This document shows positions 57,538 to 64,000 of a DNA stretch of 64,000 nucleotides, one piece after another. The stretch's first letter is position 1. Each line of letters starts with the position of its first letter. Both the position numbers and the translations under genes were made by a program. Origin of the DNA: Teichococcus aerophilus. GTDB taxonomy: Bacteria; Pseudomonadota; Alphaproteobacteria; Acetobacterales; Acetobacteraceae. Location of the stretch: contig NZ_JACTVA010000005.1 of assembly GCF_014490485.1 (NCBI RefSeq), forward strand, positions 97,203-161,202. Direction: 5' to 3'. The notes below the pieces were generated by a model. The model made no database searches. It was not told where the DNA came from and worked only from the letters and a program-made list of their open reading frames with translations.

Positions 57538-59133
57538 TCAACCCGCCAGGCTGGCGTCGACGGCCAGCGTGCGCTCGTCCGAGCGCGGCGCGAAGGTAAT
57601 GCCCTTCCGCACCGCCCACAGGTTCTGCAGCATCAACAGCGGGATGATGGGCACATCCGCCATGGCCTTCTCCGTCGCCTCGATCAGCAGCGCCTCGCGC
57701 GCTGCCTCATCGACGGTGGAGACGGCGCGGGCGGACATCTGGTCCAATTCCGCATTGCTGTAGCGGCCGTAATTGTACAGGCCGAGGCTGCGTTCCTTGT
57801 TGTAGGTGGCAAAGCACTGGCTGAGCATGTAGCCGCCTTCGAAGGTAGCGCTGCCCCAGCCCCACAGCCCCATGGAGAATTCCTGCCGGCCGCCGCGCGC
57901 GGCATAGGTGCTCCACGGCATCGCCTCCACCGTGGTCTGCACGCCGATGCGCGTCCACATCTGCGCCACGGCCTGGGCAAGACGGGCATCGTTGGGGTAG
58001 CGGTCGTTCGGCGTGTGCAGGGTGAGGCGGAAGCCGTCGGGCAGGCCGGCCTCGGCCAGCAGGCGGCGCGCACGCTCCGGGTCCGGCTGCGGCGCGGCCA
58101 GCTTAGGGGCGTAGGAATAGGCACCCGGCGGCATCCACTGGCCAGTGGCCGTGGCAGTGCCCAGCATCACCCGGTCCGCCAGCGCGTCCCGCTGCAGGGC
58201 CACGGAGAGCGCCTGACGGACGCGCAGGTCGCGGAACGGGTTCCGTGCCAACGGCTTGCCGCTATTGTCGGTCACGAACGGGCTTTCGCCTTCGCGCGAC
58301 AGATCCGGCACCAGATAAATAAGCCGGATGCCCGGAATGGCCGCCACCTGGATGCGGCTGTCGTCACGCAACCGCGGCAGATCGCTGACAGAGGGCGTGT
58401 CGATCAGGTCCACGTCACCGGACAGCAGCGCGGCGGTGCGCCCGGCGGGATTGCTGAGCAGGCGCAGGGAAACGCTATCCCACCCTTGCTTCGGCCCCCA
58501 CCAGAGATCGTTTCGCGCCATCTCCACCCTGTTGCCAGGGGTGTAGGAGACGAACTTGTAAGGCCCCGTGCCGATCGCCGCCTTGCCGGAGTTATAGTCC
58601 GCCGTCGTCGCCCCTTCCCCCACGCGGCGGGAAACGATGCCGACATAGGTCAGGTTCGGGCCGAGATCCGGCGCCGGCACCGGCGTGTGCAGGCGGATGG
58701 TCAGCGGGTCCATCACCTCCACCCGCTCCACCGCGCGCAGGAAGCCGCCGAAGCCGCCGGGGCTGTTGGGGACGTCGCGCGCGCGCTCGAAGGTAAAGAC
58801 CACGTCGTCGGCGGTGAAGTCGCCGCCATCGTGGAACTTCACGCCGGGGCGCAGCTTGAATTCCCACAGCGTGTCGGAGAGCGGCTTCCATTCCGTGGCC
58901 AGGCCGGGGATCAACCGGCCGTCCGGCGCGCGGTTGATCAGCCGTTCGAACATATGCATCGCCACGGTGTGGTTGGGCACCGCGTGGTAGAAATGCGGAT
59001 CCACCGTGGTGAAGGCGCCACCCAGCCCGATCTGCAACGCCTTGCCGGCGGCCTGGGCAGGACGGGGCGCCAGAGCACCCCAACCGATGGTGGCCAGGGC
59101 ACCGGAGGCAGCAAGAAGGTCACGGCGTCGCAT
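57538..59133 (-). CDS. Oligopeptide/dipeptide ABC transporter substrate-binding protein (SBP_bac_5)
   Basis: Periplasmic receptor of 531 residues. A twin-arginine-like signal (MRRRDLLAASGALATIGWGA) precedes TTVDPHFYHAVPNHTVAMHM, LTIRLHTPVPAPDLGP, AAIGTGPYKFVSYTPGN and the NPFRDLRVRQALSVALQRDAL region, all typical of DppA/OppA-type receptors. ATG 59133 has CAGGAGTTGCCC before it. The permease and ATPase genes are absent from this region; the gene is paired with a GAF protein and preceded by a CocE hydrolase. Confidence 0.9.
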   Translation of the reverse strand: MRRRDLLAASGALATIGWGALAPRPAQAAGKALQIGLGGAFTTVDPHFYHAVPNHTVAMHMFERLINRAPDGRLIPGLATEWKPLSDTLWEFKLRPGVKFHDGGDFTADDVVFTFERARDVPNSPGGFGGFLRAVERVEVMDPLTIRLHTPVPAPDLGPNLTYVGIVSRRVGEGATTADYNSGKAAIGTGPYKFVSYTPGNRVEMARNDLWWGPKQGWDSVSLRLLSNPAGRTAALLSGDVDLIDTPSVSDLPRLRDDSRIQVAAIPGIRLIYLVPDLSREGESPFVTDNSGKPLARNPFRDLRVRQALSVALQRDALADRVMLGTATATGQWMPPGAYSYAPKLAAPQPDPERARRLLAEAGLPDGFRLTLHTPNDRYPNDARLAQAVAQMWTRIGVQTTVEAMPWSTYAARGGRQEFSMGLWGWGSATFEGGYMLSQCFATYNKERSLGLYNYGRYSNAELDQMSARAVSTVDEAAREALLIEATEKAMADVPIIPLLMLQNLWAVRKGITFAPRSDERTLAVDASLAG

Positions 59134-59258
59134 GGGCAACTCCTGTTAGTTGGGGCACGGTGGAAGCAGCCTGCGTCAGCCGGAATGCCGGATGACGCAG
59201 CAGGAAACGCGATGGCGACGCGGCAGCGGCCGATCCCGGCCGCCGTCACGCTGCATGG

Positions 59259-61082
59259 TCAGCGGCGGGCACGCAATGGAAGTTCCAGGGCCGAGGCCTG
59301 TTCGCCGCCACGCGACAGGCTCAGCACCGGCGGACGGCCATGCGGCACCTGCACGCAATGGTCGGCATCCATGCCGGCCACCGAGAGGCGGATACGGCTG
59401 CCGGCACGGAACACCCAGGAAGTCGGCAGCAGCGGGATACGGATGCGCTCAACCTGCCCTGGCACCAGCGGCGCCGCGTCCTCCCGCCGGAAGGAGCGGA
59501 ACGGCCAGGTGGTGCGGTAATTCGCCGGCGCCGGGCTTTCCTTGCGATGCAGCGCCCGCAACAGACCTTCAGTGACGTAGCGCACCGTGCCATCCGCCTC
59601 GACTTCCGAGACATAGACGAACACCGCCGCGTCGGGCGTGTCGGCGCTGAGCCAGAGATCGGCCAGACCGTGCCCGGTCAATTCCATCGCCTGCTCCAGC
59701 GGGGCGGAGGACCAGCCCACCAGTTGCGCTTCCCGCCCCTGCCAATCGGCGTAGTAGGTGGTGCTGTTGATGCCGGCGATGCGCTCATAACGCGTGCCGG
59801 CGCCGCTGCCCCAGGCGAAATCGGCACGGACGCAATCCTCGTCCGCCGGGCCCGCGACAGGCGCCAGCGTGGCCGCGGCGCCCAGGTACAGGCGCTGCAC
59901 ATCCTCCACCGGCGGCCAGGACGCCGCTTCGCGCCAGGCTTCCTCATGCAGGCTGAAATAGTGCACCGGCTGCTCGGCCTCCAGGCCCGTCGGCCGCCGC
60001 AGCAGGTAATGGTCGAAGAAGCGCAGCAACTCGCCCAGCAGGGCGAATTCCGACGTCTGCTCCCTGCGCCAGGGCGAGATGTTGCAACGCGCGCCGTGGT
60101 CCCACGGCCCCAGCAGCAGGTGCACCTTGTTGTCCCGCAGCGTCAGGAACCGTGCGATGGCGCCATTGGCATAGCCCGCGCCATCCATCCAGCCGGAGGT
60201 CGCCAGCACCGCGACATCCTGGCCGATGCCTTCGCTCACCGAATAAGGGCTGAAGGAGGCCGAGCTGAAGGAGGGATCATAGGGCAGCGGGTCCTCGCGG
60301 AAGCGGAACTCCCCCATGAAATCCGGCTGGCGGAAATTGCCCTGATGCTCCTGCAGCGCCGCCGCCAGCAGCGCGCCATCCGCATCCTCGTCTACCGGAT
60401 GCGGGCCGGCGAGGTCGGGGTTGGCGTAGTAGACGTAGTTGCGAAGCAGGTCCCGCCGGTCGTGGTCCATGGCGACCATCAGGTCGTCATAGCTCTTGGC
60501 CAGCTGCTTCAGCAGGATGCCGCCCGGATAGTAGTTATCCGCATAGGTGTCCCACACCGCGAAGAGCGGCGCGATGGCCTTCACCGCCGGATGCCCGGTG
60601 CTGGCCAGAAAGTCGGACGCCGCGCCGGGATAGGAAATGCCCGTCGCGCCGACCTGCCCATCAGACCAAGGCTGCGCCACCACCCAGTCGGTGATCTCCC
60701 GCGAATCCTCGCGCTCCTTCGGGGAGCGGAAACTGTCCCGCGTGCCGAAGGAGGCGCCTGTGCCGCGCACATCCACCACCACCACCGCATAGCCGCGCGG
60801 CACCAGGTAGCGGACGAACTTGCCGGCGTTGGGGATGGCATCCGCATCGCTGCCCGCCGCCACGGCGAAGCGCCGGTAATACGGCGTCAGGATCAGGATA
60901 GCGGGCACGGGGCCGGTGGCGCCTTCCGGCCGCCAGACATCCACGGCGATGCGGCAGCCATCCCGCATGGTCAGATAGCGTGACTCCGGCACGGCGGGCA
61001 GCGCGAACTCCACCGGGCGCGCTGCCGCGTAGTCGGAGGGCGTAACCAGCCAGGCGGCACTGCCGTGATCGCTATCGGACAT
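59259..61082 (-). CDS. CocE/NonD-family serine hydrolase (X-Pro dipeptidyl-peptidase type)
   Basis: Alpha/beta hydrolase of 607 residues. The nucleophile is in GATGISYPGAASDF, the fold's VVVVDVRGTGASFG strand and GPWDHGARCN (His) are visible, and a jelly-roll X-Pro-dipeptidyl C-terminal domain follows (about 370-600). Relatives cleave ester or amide bonds such as cocaine, cephalosporin esters or proline peptides. There is no signal peptide. The start at 61082 is preferred; ATG 61124 has no ribosome binding site and would overlap the regulator's promoter. It is upstream of the peptide receptor, suggesting use of imported peptides or esters. Confidence 0.87.
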   Translation of the reverse strand: MSDSDHGSAAWLVTPSDYAAARPVEFALPAVPESRYLTMRDGCRIAVDVWRPEGATGPVPAILILTPYYRRFAVAAGSDADAIPNAGKFVRYLVPRGYAVVVVDVRGTGASFGTRDSFRSPKEREDSREITDWVVAQPWSDGQVGATGISYPGAASDFLASTGHPAVKAIAPLFAVWDTYADNYYPGGILLKQLAKSYDDLMVAMDHDRRDLLRNYVYYANPDLAGPHPVDEDADGALLAAALQEHQGNFRQPDFMGEFRFREDPLPYDPSFSSASFSPYSVSEGIGQDVAVLATSGWMDGAGYANGAIARFLTLRDNKVHLLLGPWDHGARCNISPWRREQTSEFALLGELLRFFDHYLLRRPTGLEAEQPVHYFSLHEEAWREAASWPPVEDVQRLYLGAAATLAPVAGPADEDCVRADFAWGSGAGTRYERIAGINSTTYYADWQGREAQLVGWSSAPLEQAMELTGHGLADLWLSADTPDAAVFVYVSEVEADGTVRYVTEGLLRALHRKESPAPANYRTTWPFRSFRREDAAPLVPGQVERIRIPLLPTSWVFRAGSRIRLSVAGMDADHCVQVPHGRPPVLSLSRGGEQASALELPLRARR

Positions 61083-61212
61083 CGTCGGGCCCCCGGTTGC
61101 CGGCACGCGGGCCGGCGGTGTCATGACGCTGTCACCGATGCCGAAGCTATGTCAGTGCGTCAAATGCATTATAACGATCAGATCATGCGGAAAACGCACA
61201 TGGGAGGCCGGC

Positions 61213-62151
61213 TTGCACAACCTGAGGTCACTGGAAGCGCTGCGGGCCTTCGTGGAAGCCGGATCGGTCTCCCGCGCCGCCACTCGGCTGGGCCGCACCC
61301 AGCCGCAAGTGGGCCGCCTGCTCTCGGCCCTGGAACAGGAACTGGGCTTCGATCTGTTCAGCCGCGACAACCGCCGCCTCGCCCTCACCGCCGAAGGCCT
61401 GCGCTTCTACCAGCATGCCGAGCGCGTGTTGGCCGGGCACGACGGGCTAGCCCGGCTGGCCAACGGCATCCGCCAGGGCCAGACCGACCGGCACTTGCGG
61501 TTGTTGACCGCCCCTCAGGTCGCCAGCCTGCTACTCAGCCAGGCCCTACGCGTCATGGCGAAGCGGGTGCCGGACTTCACCGCAGTGGTGGACACCCGCA
61601 TCCGCCTGGATGCCGAGACGGTGGTGGAGCAGGAGCATTTCGACCTTGGCGTTACCGTGCTGCCGCTGGCGCATCCCGGTTTGAAGGTGGAACCGCTCTG
61701 CGAGGTGGAAGCTGTCGCCGTCATGCGGCGGGACCACCCGCTGGCCCGCCTGTCCCACGTCACCGTCGCCGACCTGGCCGGGCACGACATGGTCCTCACC
61801 CACCCCCGTTCCCTGCTGCGGCAAGGGCTGGAACGCCATTGCCGCGACGCCGGCCTCACGCCGCGTACGCGGTTCGAGGCCTCCAACGGCGTCGTGGTCT
61901 GCCAGATGGCGGCGGCGGGGCTCGGTGTGGCGCTGGCCGACCCGTTCGTCGCCCGCTCTTCCCCCGCGCCATCCCTCGTCCTGCGCGCCTTCGTGCCGTC
62001 GATCCCGCTGCCCTACGGCCTGTTCTTCCCTGCCTGGCAACCGCGCTCCGACATCGTCAGCGACTTCGCCGCCCTGGTGGCCGAGACAGCGCGGCACGAG
62101 GCGGAGGCCACATTGCGGAGCCTGCGCCGCCGGCAAGGTGGCGGGGGCTGA
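61213..62151 (+). CDS. LysR-family transcriptional regulator
   Basis: Regulator of 312 residues. The N-terminal winged helix begins LHNLRSLEALRAFVEAGSVS and includes TRLGRTQPQVGRLLSALEQ; the effector domain has VTVLPLAHPGLKVEPL, AVMRRDHPLARL and SNGVVVCQMAAAGLGVAL. A TTG at 61213 with GGGAGG six bases before it gives the normal family start; the open frame to 61123 contains an unlikely Cys-rich lead. It is divergent from the CocE hydrolase gene. Confidence 0.8.
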   Translation: MHNLRSLEALRAFVEAGSVSRAATRLGRTQPQVGRLLSALEQELGFDLFSRDNRRLALTAEGLRFYQHAERVLAGHDGLARLANGIRQGQTDRHLRLLTAPQVASLLLSQALRVMAKRVPDFTAVVDTRIRLDAETVVEQEHFDLGVTVLPLAHPGLKVEPLCEVEAVAVMRRDHPLARLSHVTVADLAGHDMVLTHPRSLLRQGLERHCRDAGLTPRTRFEASNGVVVCQMAAAGLGVALADPFVARSSPAPSLVLRAFVPSIPLPYGLFFPAWQPRSDIVSDFAALVAETARHEAEATLRSLRRRQGGGG

Positions 62152-62439
62152 GTGGCATCTGTGGAGGAAGGCTGGGGGAAGGAATTTTCCCGGACCCCGA
62201 TCTTTTTTCTGCGAGTTAGGCTGTCGGTGCCGGCTTTCGGTTTCCATGAACCAGCTTCTAGCGGCGCGATACGAATGCAATTGCATCGAGGGTGCGGAAT
62301 CGTATCAGCGCTTTGAAGCGATAAGTCCGAAGGGTACCTTGGCGGCAGAGCGGGCACCCCGATCACTGCTACGATCCAACTATCCTGTCACACACCACCA
62401 GACCCTAGGTGGCCCAGGTAGCGGACCAGCTCTAAAGCC
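62152..62439. other. Intergenic region between convergent genes, repeat arm C and hairpin
   Basis: After the LysR stop comes a single family-1 repeat arm (62166-62215). Further on, GATACGA (62268-62274) pairs with TCGTATC (62300-62306), and TGCAATTGCA is a palindrome inside it. The rest (to 62439) shows no gene I can support. Confidence 0.5.
62166..62215 (+). terminator. Terminator-like repeat arm C (family 1)
   Basis: GGGAA/TTCCC stem within 62173-62191 followed by CCCCGATC and six T (62203-62208). The arm matches the left arm of elements A and B, including the downstream GCGAGTTAGG stretch, but no facing right arm is present within 300 bp. It begins 15 bp after the LysR stop codon. Confidence 0.6.
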
Positions 62440-63057
62440 TCAGGGCGAACCAGGCGAAGCCAGCTCCAGCTCGCTGATGGGAAGCCATCCTGTCACGGCG
62501 CGGGAACCAGCCACATATCGTGCCCGCACCCAGCTTCCGCGCTGTTCCAAAACCACCAGTGGATCGCCCTCCACCACGTACGGCGCACGCGGGGCCGGTG
62601 CACCGGGAGCAGGACGGAAGGCCGCGCGATCTGCCTTGACCAGAGCCACATCGACCCATCCCTCGCCCTGCCGGTTAACTACGGAGCTGTAGGGCTGCTG
62701 CGTCATGTCGCCGGACGTCATGAGGCAGCCATCGTGATTCTCGCGCAGCATCAGGGATGCGCGCCCGCTTTCGAATGAGAGGTTTCCCGGGATCGCTTCC
62801 TCGCCGGGATACCATGTTTGCACGATGCCGCGGCCGCCGCTCAACTGGCCGCGCAACAGGAAGCGGCAGGAGAACTGCGGTGCGGCATCACTGCCGTTGC
62901 CAGCACGACCCTCGGAAAACACGCCGCTCACTCTGTCACCGCTAACGGCCAGGGTCAGGCCGCCATACTGGCCTGATATCGGCGGATCCGCACGGGCCTC
63001 GGGCGCGGCGAGGCTGGCGAGAGCCGGCAGACATGCAAGCCACGCCAGCTTCGGCAT
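62440..63057 (-). CDS. Secreted protein with SH3-like domain, unknown function
   Basis: Exported protein of 205 residues. A signal peptide (about 1-23, ending EARA) is followed by a beta-rich domain (SGQYGGLTLAVSGDRVSGVF) and an SH3-like C-terminal domain (about 125-200, VVEGDPLVVLEQRGSWVRARYV and TGWLPISELEL). Similar SH3b-type modules occur in envelope proteins. Its ATG overlaps the stop of the upstream gene (TGATG), so the pair forms an operon. Function unknown. Confidence 0.7.
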   Translation of the reverse strand: MPKLAWLACLPALASLAAPEARADPPISGQYGGLTLAVSGDRVSGVFSEGRAGNGSDAAPQFSCRFLLRGQLSGGRGIVQTWYPGEEAIPGNLSFESGRASLMLRENHDGCLMTSGDMTQQPYSSVVNRQGEGWVDVALVKADRAAFRPAPGAPAPRAPYVVEGDPLVVLEQRGSWVRARYVAGSRAVTGWLPISELELASPGSP

Positions 63058-63560
63058 CAGAGGTTGCGTTCCAGCAGCTGCGTAATGGCTTGGGTGCGGT
63101 CCTGCAGGTCGGCGGTATTGGCGTAGGGGCGCCAATTGATATCAAGCATGCCATCCTTGAACGTCAGCCCATTGGGATAGTTCGAGGCCGGGGCAGTCTT
63201 CTCGTCGTAGCGGATATGGATACGCTGCAGCTTCGCCTTCAATGCGTCGCGGCCCATCGGATCTGTGGTGATGCTGCGCAGGGCCGCTGTCAGTGGCTCG
63301 AAGATCGTCTTCCCGAAATAGTCATCCTGGGCGTAGTAGGCAGCATCGCCGGGAAGCGTCAGCTGGTCCCATTCCACATCGACCGGCACGGGGAAGCCGG
63401 CGGCCTGCTGGATGCCAGCCTCGATCGCTGGATACTTCTCCTGGCGGTAGGACGCGATGGCGCGCCGCTCGGCCAGGCCGATCGTCGCCTGGGCCCTGGC
63501 CGCCAGCGGGGCCAGAGGAATGACAGCAAGCAAGCCCAGCAAGCCGCGGCGCGACGCCAT
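63057..63560 (-). CDS. Secreted protein, unknown function
   Basis: Exported protein of 167 residues. The signal peptide MASRRGLLGLLAVIPLAPLAARA includes an RR pair. The mature part has no motif that I recognise; GFPVPVDVEWDQLTLPGD and KLQRIHIRYDEKTAPASNYPNG are well-formed sequence, and it ends QAITQLLERNL. ATG 63560 follows GGAGATGACC, better than the three in-frame ATGs just upstream. It overlaps the SH3-protein gene. Confidence 0.65.
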   Translation of the reverse strand: MASRRGLLGLLAVIPLAPLAARAQATIGLAERRAIASYRQEKYPAIEAGIQQAAGFPVPVDVEWDQLTLPGDAAYYAQDDYFGKTIFEPLTAALRSITTDPMGRDALKAKLQRIHIRYDEKTAPASNYPNGLTFKDGMLDINWRPYANTADLQDRTQAITQLLERNL

Positions 63561-63804
63561 GGTCATCTCCATTTGCATGTGACGCAGAATGGAGCGGGCC
63601 TTGTCCGAATCAGCAAGCGCCCCTTCCGTGACGTTTGCGCGAGCATCCGGGCACTTCACCATCCGGCTTCTACCCGGAAGCAAAGGAGTATTGCCCGGCT
63701 TCCGGCCTCTACAGGTATGGGGGAGTGGCGTGCGTTATTCCAATGCCGGAAGATCGACGTCCGTAGATACGCCCGTTATCCAAGTCGGCCACTGCATTAA
63801 GTTA
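63561..63804. other. Intergenic region upstream of the IS element
   Basis: About 240 bp before the insertion sequence. A rightward frame of 96 codons crosses it but lacks a ribosome binding site. A repeated CCGG-rich stretch (about 63661-63710, CCGGCTTCTACC and CCGGCTTCCGGCC) is visible. No gene is supported. Confidence 0.4.
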
Positions 63805-64000
63805 GAGGCTGTTATGGACCTTTGGGCGGGTAATGATCAGGCTGAGGGGCATGAGTGCCCGCAAGCCGTACCCTTCTGACGTTTCCGATGATGAATGGGC
63901 GCTGGTAGCGCCCTACCTGACGATGCTGCCGGAGGACGCCGGACAGCGCGAGCATACGCTGCGCGAGGTGTTCAACGGCCTGCGCTATGTGATCAAGACC
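63805..64000 (+). mobile_element. IS5-family insertion sequence, left end, truncated by window
   Basis: A TTA at 63802-63804 could be the target duplication. It is followed by GAGGCTGTTATGGACC, a plausible terminal inverted repeat start, then a transposase frame beginning 47 bp inside. IS5-family elements commonly duplicate 3-bp TNA targets. The right end lies beyond the window, so the boundaries are inferred. Confidence 0.65.
63851..64000 (+). CDS. IS5-family transposase, N-terminal 50 residues
   Basis: Frame open to the end of the window. The start MSARKPYPSDVSDDEWALVA and the following REHTLREVFNGLRYVIKT match the N-terminal DUF4096-type region of IS5-family (DDE) transposases. GAGGGGC precedes the ATG. 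Whether the element is complete cannot be seen. Confidence 0.85.
   Translation, partial: MSARKPYPSDVSDDEWALVAPYLTMLPEDAGQREHTLREVFNGLRYVIKT

Noticed and set aside
1..64000. tRNA, rRNA, riboswitch or CRISPR array
   Set aside because: I saw no cloverleaf-like sequence, rRNA segment, known aptamer core or evenly spaced direct repeats; a covariance-model search would be decisive.

Overview
The window reads as a chromosomal segment of a high-GC alphaproteobacterium. Several traits point to Acetobacteraceae, and I would guess a Roseomonas-type organism: dense GC-rich genes with overlapping starts and stops, three Bug-type tripartite-tricarboxylate receptors without their permeases, the small GILLWLLG peptide, and a local cluster of GANTC (CcrM-type) sites. 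The taxonomic call is inference; no rRNA or tRNA gene is visible.

Region 1 (1-16.7 kb) is an exopolysaccharide locus of the Wzx/Wzy type. It holds three GT4 glycosyltransferases, a flippase, a secreted glycosidase, a GH16 glycanase with RTX repeats, a Wzc-like chain-length/ATPase protein, an O-antigen-ligase/polymerase-type membrane protein, a GalE-like epimerase, a lytic transglycosylase, a short outer-membrane export lipoprotein next to a beta-barrel protein, and the initiating sugar-phosphate transferase. An AT-rich gap between the GH16 and wzc-like genes carries seven GANTC sites in 124 bp. A 31-residue membrane peptide lies beside the beta-barrel gene.

Region 2 (17-28 kb) is catabolic and regulatory. 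A flavoprotein, an isochorismatase-fold hydrolase, a maleate-isomerase-like protein, a Bug receptor and a flavin monooxygenase sit with a GntR regulator that has two clear operator candidates. An AraC regulator faces a NepI-like efflux pump. A membrane protein with a 25-residue companion peptide follows, then a LysR regulator.

Region 3 (28-32 kb) is a four-gene overlapping operon: pyrK, class 1B pyrD, an M20 carbamoyl-amino-acid hydrolase, and pyrE. It could degrade orotate to aspartate or channel it to OMP. Region 4 (32.5-37.4 kb) is a glycerol/glycerol-3-phosphate operon: a DeoR regulator, a GlpA-like dehydrogenase, a second FAD oxidoreductase and glycerol kinase. Region 5 (37.4-43.6 kb), under a divergent LacI regulator, has LeuC/LeuD-like hydratase subunits, a PEP-mutase-family lyase, an iron alcohol dehydrogenase and a Bug receptor. 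This is the enzyme set expected for breaking a substituted malate or maleate into pyruvate and a smaller acid.

Region 6 (44-61 kb) handles amino acids and peptides: a PfkB kinase, two M20 amidohydrolases, a diaminopropionate-ammonia-lyase-like enzyme, a class II aldolase-fold protein, a racemase-like protein, RpiR and a class III aminotransferase, an AapJ-like receptor, gamma-glutamyltransferase, a Bug receptor, a GAF protein, an oligopeptide receptor and a CocE-type hydrolase with a divergent LysR. Region 7 (62-64 kb) has two secreted proteins of unknown role and the left end of an IS5-family element cut by the window edge.

Spread between operons are hairpin repeats. One family is a terminator-like arm that occurs alone (53.9 and 62.2 kb) or as a facing pair (43.6 and 55.7 kb). 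A second family occurs at 27.2 and 32.1 kb.
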